Assembly (NCBI RefSeq): GCF_000518245.1
Contig: NZ_KI912406.1
Coordinates: 60,681 to 124,680 of the forward strand
Reading direction: 5' to 3'
DNA from: Brachyspira alvinipulli ATCC 51933
Lineage (GTDB): Bacteria; Spirochaetota; Brachyspiria; Brachyspirales; Brachyspiraceae
Length of the DNA stretch: 64,000 bases
Part shown: in pieces, positions 36,696-45,865 of the stretch
Position numbering within the stretch: the first letter of the stretch is position 1
Layout: each line of letters starts with the position of its first letter
Made by a program: the position numbers and the translations under genes
The notes under the pieces: generated by a model
What the model was told of the DNA's origin: nothing
Seen by the model: only the letters and a program-made list of their open reading frames with translations
Databases searched by the model: none

Positions 36696-37961
36696 TTATA
36701 CTCCGAAATCATTAGAATATATTTCTACTTTTGATATATTTGACATATATTTAAAAAAGTATCTTATAATATCTGTTTCTATTACAGTTCTATTAAATGT
36801 TATTGAAAGTTTATCATAAAAACTGCATACGCCGCAATTTAACGGGCTATTTATTGTTGGGTATACTACGGCTTCAAAATGACTGATATAATCTTTCATC
36901 TCTTCAGGCAATGATATATTAGCAAAATTTGAAATGGTCATTGTTTTTATTTTATCTTCAAACAATTCAAATGCTAAATTAACCACAAAATTTTTTATAA
37001 ATAATGGTATAAATTTAGCAAATATATTATTTTCTAATTTTGTATTTTCGTATATAAAATTTTCTAAATAATCCTTTGATATTTTATTTTTCATTTCGTT
37101 TTTTACAGTTTCAATTATATTTTCAAATTCAAGTTCTTTGTCAGTATTAATTGCTATATTTGTAACTCCGAAGAAATTTTTTAATGATATAGATGGGAAT
37201 ATTTTTCTTAAGTTTACAGGTATGCATATAACTATATTCTTTCCATCATGTCTGTTTTTTATTCTAGTTTCATATATTGAATATGCAAGAACTGATAATA
37301 TATAAGCAGTTATTGTGACATTATATTTTTTGCTCTCTTTTTTAATTTTTTCCAAGCTCAATATTCCATGTATAACGTTATCTCCGTATATTTTTAATGG
37401 TTTTCCTCTAACTAAATAAACATTTTTTATTTTTGCTTCTTTTTTTGATTGTTTTTTTTCCTTTGTATGAATTTCAAAACTGTCATCATAATCTGCTATA
37501 GTATGTATATTATCTTTAAATATGTCTTCATTTATATCATTAATTGTTTTACCTGATAGTGTAAAATAATGATATAATAAAGATTTTAAAAAACTTATTA
37601 AAGATGTGGCATCAGCTAAGGAGTGTGCTATTTCAACAGAGATTCTATATTTATAAAATACAACTCTTATTAAATGTCCGTTATTTAATTTACTATTTAT
37701 ATTATAGCAAGGATAATATTTTTCTTCCTGCACTATTAATTTTCTATTATTTTCTTCAAAGTAGTGCCAAAATAATCCCTTTTTTATTGATAAGGCAAGA
37801 GTTGGAAATCTTTTTATTGTTATGTCTAATGCTTTTTGTAATGTTTCTCTATTTACTTCTTCTATTAATACGGCAGATACTCTAAATATAGGCATATTTT
37901 TTTTATTTTTTATAGATACAAAAAGTTTAGCAGCATTATCAAGTTTATATAATTGTTTCAT
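36696..37961 (-). CDS. Alcohol acetyltransferase-like condensation-fold protein
   Basis: 421 residues. Opening KLDNAAKLFVSIKNKKNMP and KALDITIKRFPTLALSIKKG match the alcohol-acetyltransferase branch of the condensation-domain/CoA-acyltransferase superfamily. The catalytic His motif is EIAHSLADATSL (HxxxD). A likely role is acyl transfer from CoA to an alcohol or lipid head group; the acceptor is unknown. Its end is joined to the zinc-ribbon membrane gene, which suggests the two proteins act together at the membrane. Confidence 0.8.
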   Translation of the reverse strand: MKQLYKLDNAAKLFVSIKNKKNMPIFRVSAVLIEEVNRETLQKALDITIKRFPTLALSIKKGLFWHYFEENNRKLIVQEEKYYPCYNINSKLNNGHLIRVVFYKYRISVEIAHSLADATSLISFLKSLLYHYFTLSGKTINDINEDIFKDNIHTIADYDDSFEIHTKEKKQSKKEAKIKNVYLVRGKPLKIYGDNVIHGILSLEKIKKESKKYNVTITAYILSVLAYSIYETRIKNRHDGKNIVICIPVNLRKIFPSISLKNFFGVTNIAINTDKELEFENIIETVKNEMKNKISKDYLENFIYENTKLENNIFAKFIPLFIKNFVVNLAFELFEDKIKTMTISNFANISLPEEMKDYISHFEAVVYPTINSPLNCGVCSFYDKLSITFNRTVIETDIIRYFFKYMSNISKVEIYSNDFGV

Positions 37962-38044
37962 ATTATTTATTTTAATTAATAAAAATTATTTTGCAATGAT
38001 AAAATCATTAAAATAATATTTATTAATTAAAATTTTCAATCTAA

Positions 38045-38140
38045 TAAACACTTGGGCGGGTGTGCTGTTTCTTTATTAGTCAGTAAAAATAATTTATATT
38101 AGAGTAAAAAATAAAGCAATAAAGAATAAAGGGCGGGGTA
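38045..38140 (-). repeat. Single arm of the intergenic G/C-rich repeat family
   Basis: Read on the minus strand it gives CCCCGCCCTTTATTCTTTAT and then CACCCGCCCAAGTGTTTATT, matching the left arms at 45526-45625 and 46348-46445 with the same spacing. It lies in the 233-base gap between the acyltransferase gene and the broken restriction gene. Confidence 0.75.
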
Positions 38141-38194
38141 TGTAGCAGAATTCAAAATACTCTAATCACTTGAAAAATATGCAAATTTAGCAAT

Positions 38195-38632
38195 TCACAT
38201 TGTATAAATTGAATCTAATGATATTTTTCCTTCTAACTTATTATTTTTATTTACTAATGGCTTAAACAATTCTAATAAATCTAAGTTAATTATAGCAATA
38301 TTCCATAATATATAAGTTTTTGATGAGTCAGATTTTATATCAAAAGCAAATATATAATCAGCTTTTAAATATGTTGAAATATTATTCTGTAATTTACTTT
38401 TTGATCCAAGTCCTAAATAAACATTGTTATTTGTTATATTATTCAAACTAAATTTATTTAATAGAGTATTTATTTCATTAATATTATTTTCTTTTAATTT
38501 TACAAGTTTTATTTCATCTTTTTTTAAATCATTTTTGTTTATTTTATTTTCATGTAGTAAAACTAATATTTTATTAGATTTTTTATATGATATTATATAT
38601 ATATATTCTTTTAGTCTTTCTACCATTACCAA
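38195..38632 (-). pseudogene. Restriction-type gene, 3' piece (frameshifted)
   Basis: Its 145-codon frame overlaps the end of the 38583-39665 piece. The two frames meet in an AT dinucleotide tract (38595-38606, six repeats). With seven repeats they become one frame reading KRIYIYIISYKKSNKIL, a natural continuation. So this is the C-terminal part of the restriction-type protein, not a separate gene; the apparent start at 38632 has no convincing ribosome-binding site. Confidence 0.6.
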
Positions 38633-39665
38633 TTAAAATAGCTTTGTCTCCTTGAGCTCCAGGATAACTAACCGCTAGAATATTACAACCTGCTTTTTTT
38701 AATAATTGTACACTAGCATAAGTTATTATATCTTCTTTAGTATTAATAAACGATATTTTAGATATATTTATAGATTCATTTTGTAATGGATAAAGTTTTT
38801 TTAAATAATTTTTAATAATATTTTTATTCCAAGTTATTTCACATAATATGTTTTGTTCATAATCACATAATTGTAATTTTGTAGAATTTATGAAAATTGA
38901 TTTATAAACAATATTCTTATAATTATCTAAAAAATCAATTAAGTTTTTATCTGTTATTTCATAATTAGATGATGTTATCTTTTCTATTTTTAGGCTTTCA
39001 GTATTGGTAGCAACTTGAAATATTTTTAATGCTAATTCTCCATTAATATCATTTTCTATCATTTTATTTAATTTTTTCACAGTATATTTAGATAATCCGT
39101 CAAATAATGCTTTATAACTTTCTTTTCCATCATAACATTCCCTTTTTATTATTAATTTTGATATTATATTTTTTCCTTCAAATAACATATTCACAAAAAA
39201 TAATACACCTCTATCAGGATCCATAGCATGACCAAATCTATTGATTTTTACAATTAATATAGAATCTGAATTTTGAAACCTAGTAGAATTTACAAAATTC
39301 TTTTTTAATTTTTCTATTTCTATATTATTAAATAATAATTTTTGTTCATTTAAAATTGCTTTATATACTTCGTCAAAAGTATTACTAGAAATTATTTTTT
39401 GTAATATATTATTTAATATTTTTTCTATTTTATCATTATATGGTATACAGGATAATCTTTCTAAGTTAGTTTCTAACATGTAGTTATCTAATTTCCAGTC
39501 TATAAAATAAACTACAGAATTTATTAATAAACTTAGATTTATTTCTTGTAACATAGTAATTTTTGATCCACCACCATGAGAAGTAGACAATTTTTCTAAT
39601 GGTGAAATTTTCATTACAGGAATTTTGAAAATACTTGCCCAAAAATATACATCACTTCTCTGCAT
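38583..39665 (-). pseudogene. Restriction-type gene, central piece (frameshifted)
   Basis: 360 codons from an internal ATG. The frame continues upstream of it to the break in the A7 run at 39759-39765 and includes FDLVITIISEEKEIPILVVE and YSTAVPTDDHKMQRSD, an acidic-rich block that could be a PD-(D/E)xK-like nuclease core. Position after two methyltransferases supports a type II endonuclease. Recognition sequence unknown. The nuclease assignment rests on context and this motif only. Confidence 0.55.
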
Positions 39666-39925
39666 TTTATGATCGTCTGTAGGTACCGCAGTAGAATATT
39701 CAACAACAAGAATTGGAATTTCTTTTTCTTCTGATATTATTGTTATAACTAAATCAAATTTTTTTAAAATCTAATATTTTTTTCCAAGAACTATATTCAT
39801 AACTTTTATTTTTAGAAATATATATTTTTTATGTTAAAATTAGCATTAAAATTCAAAAAATAATCTTTAAAATCTAATCCTTGTTCTAAACATTCAGAAT
39901 ATATTCTAATTTCTTGAATATTCAT
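39666..39925 (-). pseudogene. Restriction-type gene, 5' piece with two frameshifts
   Basis: The gene starts at ATG 39925-39923, which overlaps the stop of the second methyltransferase as ATGA and has GGAG 5 bases upstream. It reads MNIQEIRIYSECLEQGLDFK, then hits a stop after 37 codons. Removing one A from the A6 run (39825-39830) joins it to ISKNKSYEYSSWKKILDFKK, and removing one A from the A7 run (39759-39765) joins that to the central piece. The intact protein would be about 575 residues. Confidence 0.65.
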
Positions 39926-40704
39926 AAAATCTCCTTTTTCAAAATAAAAATATGCTCTTTTTTATTTTTAGTTCTATAACTTTTTACAAAAGATCTACTT
40001 GTTTGATCTAATTCTGTATAATCATAACATATTATTTCCCATTTTAATGCTTGAAATAATTCAACTAACTCTTTTTTAGCATCATAAATTTCTCCATTTA
40101 TTTTACCATCTCCCATTATTATAACTATAAAACCATCATTTTTTAATACTAAATTAAGTTGTTTAAAAATCTCTAATAAATCATTATTAAATTTTTCTTT
40201 TGGGAGTTTTAAACTTGAATATTCTCTTCTAGAACCTATTTCATTTTTCATTGAGAAATTAACATCATAATCCAACCATAGCGTACGATATTTATGATAT
40301 AGATAGTAATCATAAGTATTTGGATATGGAGGAGATGTCAAAATAAGAGATATTGAATTTTTTTTTACTTTATCACTCAAAATTTTAGAATTAGTTAATA
40401 AAATTTTTGATATAGATTTATTTGTAATATTAATATTTTGATATATTTCAATTGCTATTTTTAATTTTTCGTAAAATTTATTAAAAACATATTCTTTATT
40501 TAAATATGGTTTTTCTATACTAGCATATCTTGTATCTGAATCTTGGTTTGAAACAATGTTAATAATTGACGAAAATATAGTATTTAAAAAAACTAAATAT
40601 TTTTCATTATCTTTTGAATATTTAATAATTTGGTATTTAATATTAGATAAAGCTATTATGCAATCTTTTTTAAACCAATGATTTATATTATTATAAGTAT
40701 GCAA
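39922..40704 (-). pseudogene. Second DNA methyltransferase, 3' piece (motif IV half)
   Basis: Contains LILTSPPYPNTYDYYLYHKY, the SPPY catalytic motif of N4-cytosine or related amino-methyltransferases, and GFIVIIMGDGKING. It lacks the SAM-binding FxGxG motif, which lies in the neighbouring piece. Its apparent TTG start at 40704 lies inside the overlap and is not a true start. Deleting one A from the A7 run (plus-strand T7 at 40706-40712) fuses the two as IEIKNLHTYNNINHWF. Confidence 0.75.
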
Positions 40705-41020
40705 ATTTTTTTATTTCAATATTATTATTTAAATCAAAATTATCTAAATACATTAAATCCTTGTTTGTAAGTTCTAAAATTTTAAATTTGGATATTAATA
40801 TTGCCACATGATTTATATCAAAACCTATACTATTTCTATTTAATATTTTTGAAGCTAATAATGTAGTACCACTTCCACAAAAAGGATCTAATATTAGATC
40901 TTTTTCTTTTGAATATTGTTCTATAAATTTTAATGCTATATCAACTGTAAATTTTGCTGGATAAGGATGTATTCTATCTAATTTCCTTATATAATCTAAA
41001 TCAATATCATATTTCATTAA
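40691..41020 (-). pseudogene. Second DNA methyltransferase, 5' piece (SAM-binding half)
   Basis: Starts at ATG 41020 behind GGAAG; an upstream TTG at 41038 is less likely. It carries DPFCGSGTTLLASKILN, the SAM-binding motif, and IGFDINHVAILISK. The frame ends at a TAA just after the A7 run. With A6 it runs on into the SPPY half to give a protein of about 365 residues. Translation is coupled to the first methyltransferase (14-base overlap). Confidence 0.75.
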
Positions 41021-41849
41021 TCTTCCTAAATACAACAATAAAAGAATGATTTTGATTTACATAAAAAACACTAGGATATCTCAACAATACAAGTCTTCTT
41101 CTTTCATTTTGATCCCAAATTATTAAATCATGATATTTAAATCCTGCTTCAATACCGGCATTGGCTATAGAACTATGTAAATCAACATATGGAATTTTAT
41201 TTTTAGTATCTCTATAATCTTTAACAATCCATATATTATAACCATTGATTTTTGTTTTTTTAAATATCTTTTTCATTATTGTTTTGATATATATATCAAA
41301 TTCCATATTTCCAAGGTCTCTATCATCATTTGAATATATTTTTGTTGTAGCATTATTGTCTATTACAAAAGCAGATTTTTTATGTCTGTTTTTTCTATCG
41401 TCAATAACTTTATGAATTAAATTTGCATAAGGTGGAGATGTTAAAGTTAATTGAATAGTATTATCTTCTATATTATCTATTAATTCTGTACAATCTCCAT
41501 TTTTTATATCGCAATATAAATTTTTATTTTTAAACATATTATTATTATATTCTAATATTGATTCCATTGCCATGTTATAAAATTTATTTGATAATTCAAA
41601 TCCTATCATATTTCTATTATGTTCTAATGCTGATATGGCAGTTGTACCAGTTCCTAGAAATGGATCTAAAATAAAATCCGTTTCTTTTGAATAAATGGAG
41701 ATAATGCGATCACTTAATTTTTTAGGAAAAGTTGCACCATGTATTAAGGCTTTTTGTGAGCGTGGAGATGATAAATCATTCCATATACTTCTGCTATTTT
41801 TAGCCCATTCTTTTGTTGTTAATTCATTAAGTATATTTTTATTTTTCAA
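41007..41849 (-). CDS. DNA methyltransferase of a type II restriction-modification system (SPPY type)
   Basis: 280 residues. The N-terminal EWAKNSRSIWNDLSSPRSQK and HGATFPKKLSDRII lead to the SAM-binding motif DPFLGTGTT at 62-70. The catalytic motif TSPPY lies at 137-141. This order (SAM motif before catalytic motif) and the SPPY form suggest N4-cytosine methylation, though N6-adenine cannot be excluded. It is intact and heads the cluster of a second methyltransferase and a restriction-type gene. Confidence 0.88.
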   Translation of the reverse strand: MKNKNILNELTTKEWAKNSRSIWNDLSSPRSQKALIHGATFPKKLSDRIISIYSKETDFILDPFLGTGTTAISALEHNRNMIGFELSNKFYNMAMESILEYNNNMFKNKNLYCDIKNGDCTELIDNIEDNTIQLTLTSPPYANLIHKVIDDRKNRHKKSAFVIDNNATTKIYSNDDRDLGNMEFDIYIKTIMKKIFKKTKINGYNIWIVKDYRDTKNKIPYVDLHSSIANAGIEAGFKYHDLIIWDQNERRRLVLLRYPSVFYVNQNHSFIVVFRKINEI

Positions 41850-42002
41850 TTTTTATCCTTGGATTATAAATTTAAAGATGTTGAAAAATTATAATATAGA
41901 AATGAAAAAAAACAACTATATAATAATTGAAAAATATATTAAACTAGAATATAATATTTTATCTATAATTAGTTTTTAGTATCAAACTACGGAGTGTTAA
42001 TC

Positions 42003-44564
42003 ATGGAATATAATTTTACTACCATTGAAAAGAAATGGCAGAAATTCTGGAAAGATAATCAGTCTTTCAAAACAGTATCTAAACCTACAGACAAAAAATA
42101 CTATGTACTAGAAATGTTTCCATATCCATCTGGAAAAATGCATATGGGGCACGTTTCTAATTATACTATAGCTGACTCTATAGCTAGATACTATAAACTG
42201 TTAGGATATGATATTTTACACCCAATGGGCTGGGACGCTTTCGGTATGCCTGCAGAAAATGCTGCTATAGAACATAAAACTCACCCTGCTGAATGGACTT
42301 TGAAAAATATTGCTAATATGAAAGAGCAGTTAAACTTGCTTGGATATTCCTATAATTGGGATAGAGAAGTTACTACTTGTTTGCCTGATTATTATAAATG
42401 GGGACAATGGTTCATATTAAAAATGTATGAGAAAGGTCTTTTATATAGAAAAGGCGGAGATGTTAACTGGTGCGATCATTGTAATACAGTACTTGCAAAT
42501 GAACAGGTTACTCCTGAAGGTACTTGCTGGAGATGCGACGGAGAAGTTACTAAAAAGAAACTTGAGCAATGGTATATAAAAGTTACTGATTATGCAGAAC
42601 AATTAGATGCAGATTTGAAATTATTAGAAGGTTATTGGCCTGATAATGTTATAGCTATGCAGAAAAACTGGATTGGTAAAAGTGTAGGTGCTTATATCAA
42701 TTTCAATTTAGATGACGGTAAAGAGTTCCCTATATTTACAACTCGTCCAGACACTATTTACGGTGTTACTTATATGGCTATAGCTTGGAATTATGACGGA
42801 CTTTTAGATATGTGTACTCCTGAACAAAGAAGTGCTGTAGAGGAGTTCATTAAAAAGTCTGCTAAGATTGACCAAAAAACATATTATGAGAAAGAAGGTG
42901 TATTTACTGGAAGATATGTAGTTAATCCATTTAATGGAGAGAAAGCTCCTTTATATGCTGCTAATTTCGTTTTAGCTGAGTATGGTAGCGGTGCTGTAAT
43001 GGCTGTTCCTGCTTATGACCAAAGAGACTTTGAATTTGCTAAAAAATACAATATTCCTGTAAAAGTTGTTATACAAAATGCTGATAATTCTTTAAAAGCT
43101 GAAAATATGACTGAGGCTTATACTGAAGACGGAACAGTTGTTAATTCAGATATTTTAAATGGACTTTCTTCAAGAGATGCTATAAAAAGAGCTATAGAGT
43201 ATGCTACAGAAAAAGGTTTTGGTAAGCAGCAGATACAGTATAAATTAAGAGACTGGCTTATATCAAGACAAAGATATTGGGGCAATCCTTTACCATTTGT
43301 ACATTGTGAGAAATGCGGTGTTGTTCCTGTACCTGAAAGTGAATTACCTATAACACTTCCTATGGATATAGAATTTACTGTAGGAGATAACCCTCTTAAA
43401 AAATCAGAATCATTCGTTAATACTACTTGTCCTAAATGCGGTGGTAAGGCTAGAAGAGAAACTGACACTATGGATACATTTACATGCAGTTCTTGGTATT
43501 ATGCTAGATATACAGATGCTCATAACACTCAAATGCCTTTCGATTCTGATATTGCAAATGCTTGGCTTGGAGTTGATCAGTATATAGGCGGTATTGAACA
43601 TGCTTGTATGCACCTTTTATATTCAAGATTCTGGTACAAGTTTATGAGAGATATAGGACTTGTTAAAGGAGATGAGCCTTTCAACAAACTTTTAACTCAA
43701 GGTATGGTTTTAGCAAATAGCTATGAATCAAGAGAGTTAAAGAAATTCTATACTCAAGAACAAATGAATAATAAAGAGTATGAGAAAGACGGTATTAAAA
43801 AAGAAGATATAATAGTAAAAATGGAAAAGATGTCTAAATCAAAAGCCAATGGTGTTGATCCTGCTGAGATTATAGAACTTTTCGGTGCTGATGCTGTTAG
43901 AATATTCGTTATGTTCGTTGCTCCTCCTGAAAAAGATAAAGAATGGTCTGATGAAGGTGTTAAAGGTTCTGCAAGATTCTTAAACAGAATTTGGAACTTA
44001 TTCCTTAAATACAAAGATGAAGAAGCATTCAAAAACGGAAAATCATTTGACTATAATAATCTTTCAAAAGAAGGACAAAAATTATTCAGAAAATACAATA
44101 AAACTATTAAGAAAGTTACAATAGACATTAAAGACAGATTCCACTTTAATACTGCAATTGCTGCTTTAATGGAGCTTTTGAATGATATGTCTAGTATAAA
44201 ATTAGCTAACAATGATGATTATGCCATGTTCAAAGAAGTTATAAGAGGATATTTAATACTTCTTAATCCTATAGCTCCTCATATTACAGAAGAACTTTAT
44301 CAGATATTGAACTTTGGTAAGATGATACTTGAAGAAAGCTGGGTTGAACATGATGAGCAGTATTGTAAAGATGATACATTCGAGCTTGTATTCCAAGTTA
44401 ATGGTAAGATAAGAGATAGGGTAGAAGCTGATGTTAATATAAGTGAAGATGATGCAAAAACTCAGGCATTATCAAATGATAAAGTAAAACAGTTTACAGA
44501 TGGAAAAAATATTGTTAAAGTAGTTTATGTTAAAGGTAAACTTGTAAACATAGTTGTAAAATAA
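42003..44564 (+). CDS. leuS: Leucyl-tRNA synthetase
   Basis: 853 residues from ATG at 42003; GGAG at 41991-41994 lies 8 bases upstream, which rules out the GTG at 41994. The class I signatures are HMGH (47-50) and KMSKSKANG (near residue 610), with an editing domain (TTRPDTIYGVTYMA) between them and LKLRDWLISRQRYWGNP-type block after it (here YKLRDWLISRQRYWG). It charges tRNA-Leu. Confidence 0.97.
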   Translation: MEYNFTTIEKKWQKFWKDNQSFKTVSKPTDKKYYVLEMFPYPSGKMHMGHVSNYTIADSIARYYKLLGYDILHPMGWDAFGMPAENAAIEHKTHPAEWTLKNIANMKEQLNLLGYSYNWDREVTTCLPDYYKWGQWFILKMYEKGLLYRKGGDVNWCDHCNTVLANEQVTPEGTCWRCDGEVTKKKLEQWYIKVTDYAEQLDADLKLLEGYWPDNVIAMQKNWIGKSVGAYINFNLDDGKEFPIFTTRPDTIYGVTYMAIAWNYDGLLDMCTPEQRSAVEEFIKKSAKIDQKTYYEKEGVFTGRYVVNPFNGEKAPLYAANFVLAEYGSGAVMAVPAYDQRDFEFAKKYNIPVKVVIQNADNSLKAENMTEAYTEDGTVVNSDILNGLSSRDAIKRAIEYATEKGFGKQQIQYKLRDWLISRQRYWGNPLPFVHCEKCGVVPVPESELPITLPMDIEFTVGDNPLKKSESFVNTTCPKCGGKARRETDTMDTFTCSSWYYARYTDAHNTQMPFDSDIANAWLGVDQYIGGIEHACMHLLYSRFWYKFMRDIGLVKGDEPFNKLLTQGMVLANSYESRELKKFYTQEQMNNKEYEKDGIKKEDIIVKMEKMSKSKANGVDPAEIIELFGADAVRIFVMFVAPPEKDKEWSDEGVKGSARFLNRIWNLFLKYKDEEAFKNGKSFDYNNLSKEGQKLFRKYNKTIKKVTIDIKDRFHFNTAIAALMELLNDMSSIKLANNDDYAMFKEVIRGYLILLNPIAPHITEELYQILNFGKMILEESWVEHDEQYCKDDTFELVFQVNGKIRDRVEADVNISEDDAKTQALSNDKVKQFTDGKNIVKVVYVKGKLVNIVVK

Positions 44565-44586
44565 AATTTAATTAATTTAAAATAAT

Positions 44587-44625
44587 AAAAAGAGTATAGA
44601 TTAAAAAAATCTGTACTCTTTTTTT
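44587..44625. terminator. Terminator between leuS and the SGNH hydrolase gene
   Basis: AAAAAGAGTATAGATT pairs with AATCTGTACTCTTTTT (one G-U) and ends in a T-run. It can serve both convergent genes. Confidence 0.88.
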
Positions 44626-44653
44626 ATTACAATTTTTTATAAATCAAATATTA

Positions 44654-45295
44654 TTATTTATTAAAAATATTTTTTATTTCTCTAGCTAAATTTTCAGCTA
44701 TTATTTTATGTGATTCTTTATCAAGATGTATTTGATCCTTTTCACTAGCTTTTACTATACTTCCTAAATCAAAAAAATGAACTTTTTCTTGTTCTGCAAG
44801 CAATTTATATTTGGAAGCTAATTCTTTAGATATTTGTACAGAATTTTGAGTAAACCCTGAAAAATCATTAACAATATCAACTTTCTCTCCCACTGGAGGA
44901 GGTGCAAGCAATAAAATTTCAGGTTTTTTATATCCCATTGGATCCTCGCTATTTCTAATTTTGAATATAAGTCTTTTCATTCCTTTAGCAATTAAATTAG
45001 AAGTAGCAGAAAAATGTGCTTTTACATCATTCGTACCTAAAGATAGTATAACTAAATCTAATGGTTTATGTGTTTCTAATGCTATTTCTATATATGCAAT
45101 TCCATTTCTTCCAGGCTCAAATGTATCATCAAATACAGTAGTTCTGCCTCCCAAACCTTCCTCAATAATCCTATAATCATTACCTAAAATATTCTGTAAT
45201 ATTCCTGTCCATCTTTCATCTATGGAATATCTTTTATTTGCCATTGGTATAGAACCAAATGTGTTGCTGTCACCATAACATAATATATTTATCAT
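44654..45295 (-). CDS. SGNH/GDSL-type hydrolase (esterase-like)
   Basis: 213 residues. Block I is YGDSNTFG with the nucleophile S10, block II the glycine in EEGLGGRTTV, block III SLGTNDVK, and the catalytic Asp/His lie in the KDQIHLDKESHK stretch near the C-terminus. The long DERWTGILQNIL segment and RTTVFDDTFEPGRNG resemble arylesterase/acetyl-ester hydrolases of this family. No signal peptide, so cytoplasmic. The leader upstream holds the structured element at 45325-45410. Confidence 0.9.
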   Translation of the reverse strand: MINILCYGDSNTFGSIPMANKRYSIDERWTGILQNILGNDYRIIEEGLGGRTTVFDDTFEPGRNGIAYIEIALETHKPLDLVILSLGTNDVKAHFSATSNLIAKGMKRLIFKIRNSEDPMGYKKPEILLLAPPPVGEKVDIVNDFSGFTQNSVQISKELASKYKLLAEQEKVHFFDLGSIVKASEKDQIHLDKESHKIIAENLAREIKNIFNK

Positions 45296-45324
45296 AGTTT
45301 TAATGTCCTATTATTGATTGTTAT

Positions 45325-45410
45325 GCTTGTCGACGAAGTCCACCTACGTGTAGGTGTTGACTACAATAAGCTAGTGAGTAATCTCACTAGATGGCTACGA
45401 CTCGCTTTTT
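45325..45410. ncRNA. Candidate structured RNA or folded repeat (three-way junction-like)
   Basis: Outer pairing GTCG (45329-45332) with CGAC (45398-45401), extended by GC/GC. Arm 1: AGTCCACCTA (45337-45346) with TAGGTG..GACT (45351-45362), two-base bulge. Arm 2: CTAGTGAG (45371-45378) with CTCACTAG (45383-45390), TAAT loop. On the plus strand five T follow directly. It is far more G/C-rich than its surroundings. It could be a small RNA, a leader element of the SGNH gene (minus strand), or a repeat. I know no family that matches. Confidence 0.5.
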
Positions 45411-45525
45411 ATTATTCTTAATAATATTAATAAAAATATATTTGTCAATATTAATTATTAATAAAGATATTTTTATATACTTCTATATTAAAAATTATTT
45501 TCTATTTAGCTTTAATTACATACCT

Positions 45526-45833
45526 CGCCCTTTATTCTTTATTGTTTTATTTTGAAATTATAATTTTTATTATATTTATAACTTGATTAGAAATTAAAGC
45601 ACCCACCCAAGTTTTTATTAGATTTAGAATTTTATTCAACGCACGGTGAGCTGAATTTGATATATAATAAAAATTGGAATTTATAATTAATTTATATTGA
45701 TAATATTATTCTTCGTGCGGAGTTTTAATTTAAAATTTAAATAAAATTGGGGTGGGCTTTATAATTACAGTAAAGGCTTAAAAGAAAAATAGTAAAAATG
45801 ACAAATTGAAGTTATAAATTAAAAAGGGTGGGC
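45526..45833. repeat. Symmetric inverted intergenic element, about 308 bp
   Basis: From the left: CGCCC (45526), CACCCACCC (45600-45608), ACGCACGG (45639-45646). From the right, inverted: GGGTGGGC (45826-45833), GGGGTGGGC (45749-45757), CGTGCGG (45714-45720). The distances from each end to the inner marks agree within about two bases (74/76 and 113/113). Between marks the sequence is AT-rich. No ORF is inside. It fills most of the 570-base gap between the SGNH and TPR genes. Confidence 0.75.
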
Positions 45834-45865
45834 AATTATAATAAAATTTGTAAGTTAATTAATTT

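Noticed and set aside
38195-38632. Independent 145-residue gene
   Set aside because: It overlaps the preceding frame by 50 bases and joins it seamlessly when one AT repeat is added, so it is treated as the tail of the broken restriction gene.
38195-41020. Frameshifts explained purely as sequencing errors
   Set aside because: Equally long A or T runs occur in many intact genes elsewhere in the window (for example in leuS and recG regions), so errors limited to this cluster are unlikely, though raw reads should confirm.
37962-42002. Prophage or integrative element around the restriction cluster
   Set aside because: No integrase, transposase, attachment repeat or tRNA junction was seen; only one repeat arm lies at its edge.
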